Of a stretch of DNA of 64,000 nt, positions 17,932 to 26,423 are shown one piece after another. Origin of the DNA: Phyllobacterium bourgognense (GTDB lineage Bacteria > Pseudomonadota > Alphaproteobacteria > Rhizobiales > Rhizobiaceae); NCBI RefSeq assembly GCF_003337575.1, contig NZ_QPJM01000017.1:1-64000 (forward strand), given 5' to 3'. The notes under the pieces were generated by a model that worked only from the letters and a program-made list of their open reading frames with translations, made no database searches and was not told the DNA's origin. Each line of letters opens with the position of its first letter. Position 1 is the first letter of the stretch. Made by a program: the position numbers and the translations under genes.

Positions 17932-18128
17932 GTGCCCCGCGGCGCGTGATACGACCACTTCTCCTCCATCTCCGACAAATCAAACAGTGAGCAATCCTGC
18001 TGCTGCGCAAGCTGATGCCCGAAATGGCTCAAGAAAGTGGTGACCGCAAACTTGACCTTGTCGATGGCGACCTTTATAAAACCGATAGGTTATTTAACTG
18101 AAGAGTTATGCACAAATCGGAGGAAAGA
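17932..18128. other. Intergenic, no supported gene
   Basis: A leftward open frame (17772-18032) crosses the repeat and has no ribosome site or recognisable domain, so I do not call it. The last 60 bp before 18129 carry the GFA gene leader with GGAGGAAAG. Confidence 0.4.
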
Positions 18129-18530
18129 GTGAAAAACACATTTCATGGAAGCTGTCATTGCAGCGCTGTCCGCTTCGAGGCCGACATCGATCTCGACCAT
18201 GGTACGAGCAAATGTAACTGCTCGCTTTGTGCAAAGACACGCTTCTGGAAGGCATTCGTTGACGAAAATGCCCTTCGGATAACAGCTGGCGCAAATCATT
18301 TGACTGAATACCAGTTTGGCAGCCGAACCATCGTCCATTTCTTCTGCCGGACGTGTGGGATCAAACCCTTCGGCTGTGGTGAAACAGCGGATATGGGTGT
18401 GTTCTACGCAATAAACGTCGCCTGTCTGGACGATTTGACCCCTGAGGAGCTATTGAGCGCTCCCGTTGAGTACCAGGATGGAAAGCACGATCATTGGGAG
18501 CGTCAACCTGCAGAAATTCGCCATTTGTAA
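18129..18530 (+). CDS. GFA (CENP-V/GFA) family zinc protein
   Basis: A 133-residue member of the glutathione-dependent formaldehyde-activating-like family. Zinc-binding cysteines are all present: Cys9 and Cys11 (GSCHCSAV), Cys29, Cys31 and Cys34 (CNCSLC), and Cys73 and Cys76 (FCRTCGI). The founding member binds S-hydroxymethylglutathione, but most family members have no proven activity, so no reaction is assigned. The GTG at 18129 is preferred because GGAGGAAAG lies two to nine bases before it; an ATG at 18108 would precede the ribosome site. No formaldehyde-oxidation genes are nearby. Confidence 0.85.
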   Translation: MKNTFHGSCHCSAVRFEADIDLDHGTSKCNCSLCAKTRFWKAFVDENALRITAGANHLTEYQFGSRTIVHFFCRTCGIKPFGCGETADMGVFYAINVACLDDLTPEELLSAPVEYQDGKHDHWERQPAEIRHL

Positions 18531-19278
18531 AGTAATTTACATAATACCAGTTATGGCTTGCGTTGCCCCATTTTCTTTAAATTCAATCGATTAGACTAAG
18601 GTATAATTGTGGAAATTCGCGATATCTCCTATGAATCAGCTTTCAGCGTGAAGTTGTTTCGAAATGCCGAATATTGAAGTTCCTTTATCTTGCATTGTTG
18701 AGTCATCGTCGTTTGTGTGCATCCTCCCAGCATACAAAGCCTGAGTGAAATTCTGGGAGGCCAAGAATAAAAACAGCATCGTCTATTTTATTCGTTGGTA
18801 CGTCGCCTGCCTGGATTGAACAATGCAAGACCAAGACGCCTGGACAGATCCTTCGCTGGTCATAGGCAAAAAGACAGGCAGCCATGGTGGTCCCTCCATG
18901 GTTGCCTTTTTGCTTTCAAAATTTTGAAGAGTTAAGCAAAGATTTCCTGTCCCATAGCCGCGTCCGAACAAGAGCCTTTCATGCTCGCATAGGGTCAAGG
19001 CTGGTGAGGCCGAAAACCAAACCTTGCCACCGGGACAATCCCACCGCTCGGCTTGAATTCACCCCCGTCGGTGGAACAGCTTGCTGATTTGCCAGGCAAA
19101 AACCAAGCATCGGTTTCCGCGCCTCAATTGCTCTTGGGTGGACGACGTACGATTCAAGAAAGCACACTTCCTGTTGAACGCGCGATGAACGAACGCATCA
19201 GCTTTGGTTCAGATCGGTTGAGCCATTGTCTCGAAACCAACAACGCAAAGCTACACCGGGACAAGGAGTGAGGGGATC
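18531..19278. other. Long intergenic region with a decayed repeat
   Basis: About 750 bp without a convincing gene; short frames on both strands lack ribosome sites. Around 19075-19160 the sequence (CAGCTTGCTGATTTGCCAGG, then TCGGTTTCCGCGCC and GGACGACGTACGATTCAAG) parallels the centre of the MITE at 19441-19791 and looks like a decayed fragment of the same repeat family. Confidence 0.45.
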
Positions 19279-19443
19279 ATGATACAATCAACCGCAAATT
19301 TATCGCTGCTTTTTCTGCGTGCGCTGATTTTCTCCGCCATTCTTGTTGGTCCTGTCGTGGCTTTTGCTGCGAGCTATGAGGGGCGGAACCCATCAAATGG
19401 CGGCATAGGGCTGGTTCTCCTCGTTAGCCTGCAGAGAGTTTAG
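19279..19443 (+). CDS. Short membrane protein cut off by MITE insertion
   Basis: A 54-residue frame starting MIQSTANLSLLFLRALIFSA with two hydrophobic segments (about 7-32 and 43-51). GAGGGGATC precedes the ATG. Its stop codon TAG is the first three bases of the MITE terminal repeat at 19441, so the original C-terminus may have been longer and removed by the insertion. No homologue is recognised. Whether the shortened product is made is unknown. Confidence 0.4.
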   Translation: MIQSTANLSLLFLRALIFSAILVGPVVAFAASYEGRNPSNGGIGLVLLVSLQRV

Positions 19444-19791
19444 AGCGGTTTGCAGTCATATTGAATCATCCTGCCGGAGGGAATTTGATTCAAGGCCGAG
19501 AGGTTTGGCGAGGCGATGCCTATCCATCAGACAAAGCCAAAACCCGAAGGATTTTGGCCTAAATCACCCGGCCCACTGATCGAACCGCGTTTCTGCGAAA
19601 CGGGGTTCGATCAGCGGGTTTAACAGCTTGTTGGTTTGCGAGAGCAAACCAACGGCCGGGTTTCCGGCTGGCGGCCAACCACTTGTCGGGCGGCGTCGGA
19701 CGATGGAAACACATCGACCTCGCCACCTTCCGCGTGGATGTCTCGCCATCCGAGAAACAGGATCGATCCAATATGATTGCAAACCGCTCTA
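19441..19791. mobile_element. 351-bp MITE with 27-bp terminal inverted repeats
   Basis: Left end TAGAGCGGTTTGCAGTCATA... (19441-19467) and right end 19765-19791 are inverted copies with two mismatches in 27 bp. Both ends finish in TA, as expected for a TA target duplication of the IS630/Tc1 type. The interior is built of hairpins: TTGAATCA/TGATTCAA; 19576-19614 (CTGATCGAACC/GGTTCGATCAG with an inner CGTTTC/GAAACG stem); 19630-19653 (GTTGGTTTGC/GCAAACCAAC). No transposase frame. The right end lies 45 bp from the AMP nucleosidase start, so the element forms most of that gene's upstream region. Confidence 0.88.
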
Positions 19792-19835
19792 AGACGCCGC
19801 TTTTCAAGTGTCATACTATGTCACTATATTGGGGC

Positions 19836-21344
19836 ATGGACAAAAGAATCGGAACCAAGAAGCCCACCGCCATCAGCATGCCCAGCCATGTGGAAGCGCA
19901 AGAATTTACCGATGCCAAGGCAGCTGTTCAGGCGCTCAGCGTGCTTTATGAACGCAATACGCAATTTTTGCGCGATGCCTTCGACAGGGTTGCGCGAGGC
20001 GAAGAACGCGACACAATGCATTTCCGCGCTTTCTATCCGGAAGTGCGTCTTTCCACATCGAGCTATGCGCAGATCGATTCCCGCCTGGCATTCGGCCATG
20101 TGTCGGCGCCCGGCCAATATACGGCGACGATCACGCGGCCGGACCTGTTCGACAATTATCTTGAGGAACAGATAAGGCTGTTGATCCGCAACCACGGCGG
20201 TCCTGTGACGGTGCAGGAATCCACAACGCCTATCCCCATCCACTTTGCCTTTCTTGAGGGCACCCACGTGGAATCATCTGTAGCGGATGCATTCACCCGC
20301 CCGCTTCGCGATCTCTTCGATGTACCGGATCTCGCAGCGACGGATGATCGCATCGTCAACGGCGAATATGAAACCGACGACCTCGACAGCATCATGCCTC
20401 TGTCGCCATTTACCGCACAACGGGTCGACTATTCCCTGCACCGACTGTCGCACTACACGGCGACGCGACCGATGCATTTTCAGAACTACGTGCTGTTTAC
20501 CAACTACCAGTTCTACATCGACGAATTTTGCGCATTGGCGCGCGGACTGATGGCGGAAGGCGGCGGCAGCTATCAGCGGTTTATCGAGCCGGGTAACCTC
20601 ATCACCGAAGCCGGTGATGATGCGCCGACGTCGGGCGTACCGATTGGCCGGCTACCGCAGATGCCGGCTTATCACCTCGCACGTGACGACAGTTCGGGCA
20701 TCACCATGGTCAATATCGGTGTCGGCCCTTCCAACGCCAAGACGATTACCGATCATATCGCCGTGCTGCGGCCGCACGCCTGGCTGATGCTTGGCCACTG
20801 CGCCGGGCTGCGCAACACGCAAGCGCTTGGCGACTATGTGTTGGCCCATGCCTACGTGCGCGAAGATCATGTGCTGGATGACGATTTGCCGGTCTGGGTG
20901 CCGATCCCCGCACTTGCCGAAGTGCAGGTCGCACTCGAACAGGCAGTCGCGGAAATTACCGGGCTCGAGGGATATGATCTGAAGCGCGTCATGCGTACCG
21001 GAACCGTGGCAACAATCGACAACCGCAATTGGGAGCTACGGGACCAGCGCGGCCCCGTTAAACGGTTGTCGCAATCGCGCGCGATCGCACTTGACATGGA
21101 ATCGGCGACAATTGCGGCGAATGGTTTTCGCTTTCGCGTGCCTTACGGAACGCTTCTCTGCGTCTCCGACAAGCCGCTGCACGGTGAATTGAAACTGCCG
21201 GGCATGGCGACGGAGTTTTACAAACGCCAAGTGGCGCAACACTTGCAGATCGGCATTCGTGCCCTTGAAAAACTGGCTGAAATGCCACCCGAGAAACTGC
21301 ACTCCAGAAAGTTGCGCAGTTTCTACGAGATGGCGTTTCAGTAG
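19836..21344 (+). CDS. amn: AMP nucleosidase
   Basis: A 502-residue cytoplasmic enzyme that hydrolyses AMP to adenine and ribose 5-phosphate and so helps control adenylate pools. The N-terminal AMN-specific domain (about 15-170) is followed by the nucleoside phosphorylase-like catalytic domain, with MVNIGVGPSNAKT and LMLGHCAGLRNTQ forming the phosphate/ribose site and ALDMESATIAANGFRFRVPYG the purine site with its Met-Glu pair. Length is normal. Starts at 19818 or 19836 are possible; MDKRIGTKKPTAISMP looks like the family start. Neither has a strong ribosome site. The frame stays open back into the MITE, so transcription probably begins in or near that element. Confidence 0.93.
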   Translation: MDKRIGTKKPTAISMPSHVEAQEFTDAKAAVQALSVLYERNTQFLRDAFDRVARGEERDTMHFRAFYPEVRLSTSSYAQIDSRLAFGHVSAPGQYTATITRPDLFDNYLEEQIRLLIRNHGGPVTVQESTTPIPIHFAFLEGTHVESSVADAFTRPLRDLFDVPDLAATDDRIVNGEYETDDLDSIMPLSPFTAQRVDYSLHRLSHYTATRPMHFQNYVLFTNYQFYIDEFCALARGLMAEGGGSYQRFIEPGNLITEAGDDAPTSGVPIGRLPQMPAYHLARDDSSGITMVNIGVGPSNAKTITDHIAVLRPHAWLMLGHCAGLRNTQALGDYVLAHAYVREDHVLDDDLPVWVPIPALAEVQVALEQAVAEITGLEGYDLKRVMRTGTVATIDNRNWELRDQRGPVKRLSQSRAIALDMESATIAANGFRFRVPYGTLLCVSDKPLHGELKLPGMATEFYKRQVAQHLQIGIRALEKLAEMPPEKLHSRKLRSFYEMAFQ

Positions 21345-21347
21345 AGC

Positions 21348-22115
21348 TTATTTGCGAGGGCCAAGAAGAGCGAAAGACACACCCTGCGGGTCGAGCGCCT
21401 GCAAAACCCACTGCTCGCCGGGGACTTCCATCGGCCCGAAGACAACCTTGCCGCCCTTGTCCTTGATCCGCGATTCAGCGGCGTTGATGTCGTCCACACA
21501 GATATAGTAGCACCAGGCTGGACGGGATGACGGCTCAGGATTGTTCATCATGGCGCCAAACATTTGGCCGTCGCGCTCTACGATCTGGTATGTGCCCATG
21601 CCGCCCATATCCATGGCTTCGCCCTTCGTCCAGCCAAATAAGCCGGAATAGAATTCAAAGGCGCCCTTCCAGTCGCTGGTGTTCAATTCGTGCCAGCCGA
21701 CTGTACCCGGCGCAGGGGGCTTTGGGTTGTCGCCGCGATCCTCCATCGATGGCTTGAACAGAGTGAACGGCGCGCCCTGCGGATCAGCAGCGATCGCGAA
21801 CCTGCCGACTTCCGGTATGTCCTGCGGTTCGACTGTTATCTTGCCTCCCGCATCCTTTACGCGAACGGCAAACTGATCGACGTCGTCGACCGCAATATAG
21901 CCGGACCACATTGACTCGACGCCGGTATTGCAGCCCTCCGGTGTTGTCATCATACCGGCAACCGGAGCCTCGCCTACTTTCATCAAGGTGTATTTCATCT
22001 GCGGATGGCCAGCGTCTTGTGCACTCCAGCCGACGACATTGCTGTAGAAGCGCTCGGCAGATTCCGCATCGCTGGTCATCAGTTCATACCAAACAAAATT
22101 ACCGGAATTGGACAT
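21348..22115 (-). CDS. VOC family protein with two glyoxalase-like domains
   Basis: A 255-residue protein of two fused vicinal-oxygen-chelate domains (about 5-125 and 133-253). Each has the pattern FVWYELMTSD/VGWHELNTSD, FY...GW, and ends with a DPQGxxFxLF motif. It resembles the Mycobacterium CFP30B-type hydroxylase/glyoxalase-like group. Metal ligands and reaction are not established. It is divergent from a MarR-type gene with a perfect palindrome between them, so it is probably the regulated target. GGAGGAG lies just upstream of its ATG. It is convergent with amn, 3 bp apart. Confidence 0.88.
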   Translation of the reverse strand: MSNSGNFVWYELMTSDAESAERFYSNVVGWSAQDAGHPQMKYTLMKVGEAPVAGMMTTPEGCNTGVESMWSGYIAVDDVDQFAVRVKDAGGKITVEPQDIPEVGRFAIAADPQGAPFTLFKPSMEDRGDNPKPPAPGTVGWHELNTSDWKGAFEFYSGLFGWTKGEAMDMGGMGTYQIVERDGQMFGAMMNNPEPSSRPAWCYYICVDDINAAESRIKDKGGKVVFGPMEVPGEQWVLQALDPQGVSFALLGPRK

Positions 22116-22171
22116 GATAGCTCCTCCTTCTCATGATCGACCGGATTGTATAGATGGCTTGTGATTGAATA

Positions 22172-22200
22172 TTGACAATTATGTTGATATCAACATATAT
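22172..22200. promoter_or_regulatory. MarR operator in the VOC/MarR divergent promoter
   Basis: A perfect 18-bp palindrome, TATGTTGATATCAACATA (22180-22197), sits between the divergent starts (22115 and 22206). TTGACA at 22172-22177 and ATATAT at 22195-22200 form a 17-bp-spaced promoter reading right, with the palindrome in the spacer. A transcript from it would start almost at the MarR ATG (near leaderless). TTGATATCAA is a common MarR/OhrR-type core. Confidence 0.8.
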
Positions 22201-22205
22201 AGGCC

Positions 22206-22652
22206 ATGTCAAAGCCCATTTCAGTTCCTTACGAAACAACGATCCATGTTCGCGATACGTGCCTGTGTCTTGCTGTACAGCGGGCGGCGCGTGCCCTCGC
22301 CCGGCGCTTTGATGAAGCGTTGCGGCCATATGATCTCACCAACGGACAGTTTTCGCTATTGATGTCGCTGAACCGGCCGACGCCGCCCAACCTGAGCTCC
22401 GTCGCCTCATTGCTCGCGATGGACCGGACGACGCTCACCGCTGCCCTCAAGCCGCTGGAGCGCCGCGGACTGGTGAGGGTTGTGGTCGATCCTGCCGACA
22501 AACGTAGCCGCCTCATGGCACTGACGCCGGATGGTATGCACCTGCTTTCGGAAGTCGTGCCTATATGGAAGAAATCACATGGTAAACTTGAAGAACTGCT
22601 CACAGACGGCGAGCATGATCGACTTCTAAAGGGCTTGAAGAAGCTCTTGTGA
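22206..22652 (+). CDS. MarR family transcriptional regulator
   Basis: A 148-residue winged-helix repressor. The recognition helix region is NLSSVASLLAMDRTTLTAALKPLERRGLV (about 61-89), followed by the wing VVVDPADKRSRLMALT with the conserved DxRSR motif. Cys18 and Cys20 lie near the N-terminus (DTCLCLAVQRAAR); OhrR-type regulators sense peroxide through a cysteine in this area, so redox sensing is possible but unproven. It is divergent from the VOC gene with an 18-bp palindrome between. The ATG is only 5 bp from the promoter's -10 region. Some MarR proteins of this type respond to electrophiles handled by VOC enzymes. Confidence 0.9.
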   Translation: MSKPISVPYETTIHVRDTCLCLAVQRAARALARRFDEALRPYDLTNGQFSLLMSLNRPTPPNLSSVASLLAMDRTTLTAALKPLERRGLVRVVVDPADKRSRLMALTPDGMHLLSEVVPIWKKSHGKLEELLTDGEHDRLLKGLKKLL

Positions 22653-22654
22653 TT

Positions 22655-23011
22655 TTAATCAACTGCATGGGCCAAGATGTTGACCAATCGCCCGGTTGGG
22701 TCGCGGACGTAGAAACGCCGTACGCCCCAGGGCTCATCTGCGATATCATATGCGATCTCATAGCCGGCCTTTCTCGCCCGCTCATAGACCATATCGACAT
22801 CCTCCACTTCGATCGAAATGTCGGGCACAGGGGTGCCTGATCCTCCTCCGCTCGCGATGCTGATCTGCGGCCTTGCCGGAATGTCCGATGCAAATGTCAG
22901 AATCCATCCATGATCCATGACGACTTTCAGTTCCAGCAAGGTTTCATAGAAGTCACGAGCGCTGCCGGGGTCAGGACATGCAAAATTTGGAACGATACGT
23001 TTTACGATCAC
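22655..23011 (-). CDS. VOC family (glyoxalase/bleomycin-resistance-like) protein
   Basis: A 118-residue single-domain VOC protein: VPNFACPDPGSARDFYETLL at the start, VPDISIEVEDVDMVYERARKAGYEI in the middle and FYVRDPTGRLVNILAH at the end. Such proteins work as dimers with metal sites formed between half-barrels. Substrate unknown. It is convergent with the MarR gene (2 bp apart). No link to the larger VOC gene is visible other than proximity. Confidence 0.85.
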   Translation of the reverse strand: MIVKRIVPNFACPDPGSARDFYETLLELKVVMDHGWILTFASDIPARPQISIASGGGSGTPVPDISIEVEDVDMVYERARKAGYEIAYDIADEPWGVRRFYVRDPTGRLVNILAHAVD

Positions 23012-23494
23012 GGGACACCCTCCGCAAGATTGAGTCTCGTCCGAGCTCTCACACTAATCATCTCTGTCATGCGCCTAAAGTCCAAAACAGCGCTGCTTGG
23101 AAATAATGGAAAAGCTGCTATATTCCGGTTTGGAGTGAGGAGCGGGTTTTCACCCGCCCCTCCTTTTTCTGACTAGTTGAATTGAACCCGGATGCTGAGC
23201 GACCAACTCGTCCGGGTTCTTTTCGTAGTCAGCGTGATACTAAATGGTAACCACCACAAAGTTCACCTCCAGTTTTATCCGCAGGGCCCGTGCCGGGTCG
23301 AGGAGGCCCATCTTCTCGATGCGCCGGTTCGCTCGGCGCTTGCTGCTTCTGCTTATAAAACTCCTCCACACATGGCTGGAATTGTCGCAGACCACAACGA
23401 ATGCAGGGTTGCATAAAATGCGGGCGAACGGCGCTGCGGGTTGTCCCAAGATCACAAGCACTGCCATCTTGATTGCGTCGCAATTGCCGGTTTA
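23012..23494. other. Intergenic region holding dispersed repeat copy B
   Basis: No supported gene. The stretch holds a double-hairpin repeat (separate entry) and 250 bp of GC-rich sequence. Frames on both strands there (for example 23240-23467) show no ribosome site or known domain. Confidence 0.4.
23131..23241. repeat. Double-hairpin dispersed repeat, copy B
   Basis: It parallels copy A (17821-17931): TGGAG..., GCGGGTTTTCACCCGC hairpin followed by CTCCTTTTTCT, then a second hairpin of GAACCCGGA (23184-23192) and TCCGGGTTC (23211-23219) followed by TTTTCG. The shared blocks are the TTTTCACCCGC loop region and the CCGGGTYCTTTTC arm. Stem bases differ between copies in a compensating way at several positions, so the structures seem conserved more than the sequence. 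Confidence 0.7.
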
Positions 23495-24511
23495 ATGCGG
23501 AGGATGACGACAGAGAACAAGCTATCGTGGATAAGACTTGCCGCCGTATTGGTACCGGTGATGTTTTCGGTGCCGCTGGTACTGGGATTTTTCGGCGCGG
23601 CCCATCCGCTCTTCGATTCTTTTGCGCATTTCCGCATGCATCTTGCGGTGCTGATGGCGGTATCTGCCATTCCAGCCCTCATTCTCGGACTGTGGCGAGA
23701 AGGTTTGATGGCAATGGTGTTGGCATTGACCGCGCTTGGTACAGTGCTTGTTCCCTCCCCGGCACCTTCCGCAGAAGCTGAAACAGCCCAGCCGGAATAC
23801 AAACTGATGCAGCTGAACCTGCGCTACGACAATCGTCACCAGGCTGATGTCCTTCGCTTGATCGCGCAAGAAGCCCCCGATGTCATCACCTTGCAGGAAG
23901 TATCCACAGCGTGGCGCCCCAAACTGAAAGCGATCGAAGCACGCTATCCCTATAATCTCTACTGCCCTAACCGCAGCCACATTGGCGGCGTTGCAATTCT
24001 CTCCCGCCGTCCATTCGCCCTCGGAACCACGCCACAATGTGTCGACAGTCTGATCGGTCTCGCACGCGTTGATTTCGGGGGACGCAGCGCCGTTATTACT
24101 GCAATCCACCTCGACTGGCCGTGGCCCTATGGCCAAGCCAGCAATGTTGAGACGATCAAGCCCTACTTCGAGCGGCTCCAAGGTCCAATGATCATTGCCG
24201 GCGATTTCAACGCGACAGGCTGGAGTCAGACACTTAAAACCATCACCGAAGTGAGTAAGACATCGTCAGCCGAAGGCTTACGCCCGAGCTGGCTCGTGAA
24301 CGGCACATTCGCACATGCGGCGCGCTGGGTTGGCCTGCCGATCGATCACATCCTCGTTTCGGACCGAATTGTTCAAACGCGAGTCGAAACACTGCAGCCT
24401 GTCGGCTCGGATCATTTGCCGCTGCTGCTACGCTTTTCGATTAGCGGTGTTGATGACAATGGCGGTCCAGATCAGCAGACGGTGCTGAGACAAGGCAATC
24501 ACATATTCTGA
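23495..24511 (+). CDS. Membrane-anchored endonuclease/exonuclease/phosphatase family protein
   Basis: A 338-residue protein. Three N-terminal transmembrane helices (about 11-30, 44-62, 72-92) precede a periplasmic EEP domain (about 103-330). EEP motifs: QLNLRYDN with a metal-site Asn, ITLQEVS with the metal-binding Glu, GDFNATGWSQT with the Asp/Asn pair, PIDHILVS and the closing SDHLPLLLRF with the catalytic Asp-His. The domain hydrolyses phosphodiesters or phosphomonoesters; nucleic acid, phosphoinositide or lipid substrates are all possible. The three-helix/EEP layout is widespread in Proteobacteria and uncharacterised. Its last 13 bases overlap the 3' end of the convergent oxidoreductase gene. 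Confidence 0.85.
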   Translation: MRRMTTENKLSWIRLAAVLVPVMFSVPLVLGFFGAAHPLFDSFAHFRMHLAVLMAVSAIPALILGLWREGLMAMVLALTALGTVLVPSPAPSAEAETAQPEYKLMQLNLRYDNRHQADVLRLIAQEAPDVITLQEVSTAWRPKLKAIEARYPYNLYCPNRSHIGGVAILSRRPFALGTTPQCVDSLIGLARVDFGGRSAVITAIHLDWPWPYGQASNVETIKPYFERLQGPMIIAGDFNATGWSQTLKTITEVSKTSSAEGLRPSWLVNGTFAHAARWVGLPIDHILVSDRIVQTRVETLQPVGSDHLPLLLRFSISGVDDNGGPDQQTVLRQGNHIF

Positions 24512-26166
24512 TAGACCGGTCCTTCGCCGCCCTGTGGTGGCACCCAGTTGATGTTCTGGTTGGGGTCCTTGATATCGCATGTCTTGCAGTGCACGCAGTT
24601 CTGCGCGTTAATCACGAACTTCGGGCCGTTTGCCTCCTCGACCCACTCGTAGACACCGGCCGGGCAGTAACGTGCCGAAGGCCCGGCATAGACTTCGAGT
24701 TCGGAGCTTTTCTGCAGACCCATGTCTTTGACGATCAGGTGAACCGGCTCGTTTTCCTCATGATTGGTGTTCGACAGGAACACCGAGGAGAGGCGGTCGA
24801 AGGTCAGGACGCCATCAGGCTTTGGATAGGCGATGGGAGCGTATTTGCTCGCAGGTTCGAGTGAGGCCGCGTCGGTCTTGCCATGCTTCCACGTGCCGAA
24901 GGGTGACCAGCCGCCAAAGATCGTGTTGAGCCACATATCGAGACCGCCGAGCATGACACCGCCGATTGTGCCAAGCTTCGACCACATGGGCTTGACGTTA
25001 CGCACACGCTTCAAATCCTTGCCGATCTCACTTGAGCGCCAAGCGTTCTCGTAAGCAATAAGCTCGTCATTGGCACGCCCGGCGGCGATCGCTTCCGCCA
25101 CATGTTCGGCGGCTAGCATGCCGGAGAGCATGGCATTGTGCGAACCCTTGATACGCGGCACATTGACGAAGCCAGCAGAGCAGCCGAGCAGCGCCCCTCC
25201 GGGGAAGGACAGCTTCGGCACTGACTGCCAACCGCCTTCAGTGATCGCCCGCGCACCATAGCCCAGGCGCTTGCCGCCTTCGAAGAGGCCACGAATGGAC
25301 GGATGGGTCTTGAAGCGCTGGAACTCCTCGAATGGCGCAAGGTAGGGATTCTTGTAGTTGAGGTGCATGACGAAGCCGACGGCGACCGTATTGTCCTCAA
25401 GATGGTAGAGGAATGACCCGCCGCCTGTCTTCATGTCCAGTGGCCATCCAAAGGAATGCTGCACGAGGCCGAGCTTGTGCTTTGCCGGATCAACCTGCCA
25501 CAACTCCTTCAATCCGATACCGAATTTGGCCGGCTCCTTACCTTCATCGAGCTTGAATTTGTTGATCAATTGCTTGGCGAGCGAACCACGCGCACCTTCC
25601 GCGATCAGGATATACTTTCCAAGCAGCGCCATGCCCCGCGTGTAGGCCGGTCCGGGACTGCCATCCTTCTCGATGCCCATGTCACCGGTGGCAACACCGA
25701 CAACAGCGCCATTGTCGTCGTAAAGTACTTCCGAGCCGGCAAAGCCCGGGTAGATTTCTACGCCCAGTTCTTCTGCCTTGGTGCCCAGCCAGCGGCAGAC
25801 ATTGCCGAGCGAGACGATGAAATTGCCATGATTATTCATCAAAGGCGGCATGGCGAAATTCGGGAGACGCACCGAGCCGGAATGTCCGAGAACCAGAAAA
25901 TGATCGGCCGTAACCGGCGTCTTGAAGGGATGCCCTTCTTCTTCGCGCCAGCCCGGCAGGAGCTTGTCGACGCCGATTGGGTCGACCACGGCGCCGGAAA
26001 GGATGTGCGCACCGACTTCGCCGCCCTTTTCCAGGACCACAACCGACAATTCCGGATTGATCTGCTTGAGCTTGATCGCTGCGGATAGACCAGCCGGCCC
26101 TCCTCCAACTATAACGACATCAAACTCCATGCTCTCGCGCTCTGGAAGTTCGGTTACCTCGCTCAT
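24499..26166 (-). CDS. Electron transfer flavoprotein-ubiquinone oxidoreductase
   Basis: A 555-residue membrane-associated flavo-iron-sulphur enzyme that passes electrons from ETF to ubiquinone. The FAD dinucleotide fold is at the N-terminus (DVVIVGGGPAGLSAA). The 4Fe-4S cluster ligands are Cys501, Cys524, Cys527 and Cys530 (NCVHCKTCDIKDP). The C-terminus PPQGGEGPVYQNM is the conserved family end. It serves acyl-CoA dehydrogenases such as the isovaleryl-CoA dehydrogenase encoded at 10.8 kb, although the genes are not linked. It stands alone, with no etfAB nearby. Confidence 0.96.
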   Translation of the reverse strand: MSEVTELPERESMEFDVVIVGGGPAGLSAAIKLKQINPELSVVVLEKGGEVGAHILSGAVVDPIGVDKLLPGWREEEGHPFKTPVTADHFLVLGHSGSVRLPNFAMPPLMNNHGNFIVSLGNVCRWLGTKAEELGVEIYPGFAGSEVLYDDNGAVVGVATGDMGIEKDGSPGPAYTRGMALLGKYILIAEGARGSLAKQLINKFKLDEGKEPAKFGIGLKELWQVDPAKHKLGLVQHSFGWPLDMKTGGGSFLYHLEDNTVAVGFVMHLNYKNPYLAPFEEFQRFKTHPSIRGLFEGGKRLGYGARAITEGGWQSVPKLSFPGGALLGCSAGFVNVPRIKGSHNAMLSGMLAAEHVAEAIAAGRANDELIAYENAWRSSEIGKDLKRVRNVKPMWSKLGTIGGVMLGGLDMWLNTIFGGWSPFGTWKHGKTDAASLEPASKYAPIAYPKPDGVLTFDRLSSVFLSNTNHEENEPVHLIVKDMGLQKSSELEVYAGPSARYCPAGVYEWVEEANGPKFVINAQNCVHCKTCDIKDPNQNINWVPPQGGEGPVYQNM

Positions 26167-26423
26167 GCAATCCTCCTAAGAATCATTCCCGTACGCACTT
26201 TTGTGCAGTATTTTCCCGTTTTGTAGCGCAACAATAGCCATATGACACAGACAGTCATGCATTCCAGATGCGGCCAATTGCCCTCATTTCACGACGGTTC
26301 GCAGAATCTAAATTACTTTAACGTAAACGTCAATATTTTGCATTCTCACAGAGTGTTTGCACAGGATGCGGTTTCAGTCATAATTCAGCTTATTGTCTCG
26401 CATGCCAACCGATGGGAGACCTG

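Noticed and set aside
17772-18032. Leftward 86-codon frame
   Set aside because: It crosses both hairpins of the dispersed repeat, lacks a ribosome site and resembles no family.
19053-19271. Rightward 72-codon frame
   Set aside because: No ribosome site; it reads through the decayed repeat fragment and has no domain.
16979-19278. tRNA or other structured RNA genes in the longer gaps
   Set aside because: No cloverleaf, CCA end or GTTCRANNC box was seen by eye; only the hairpin repeats stand out.
23240-23467. Leftward 75-codon frame next to repeat copy B
   Set aside because: No start signal; low similarity to the frame beside copy A; likely noise in GC-rich DNA.
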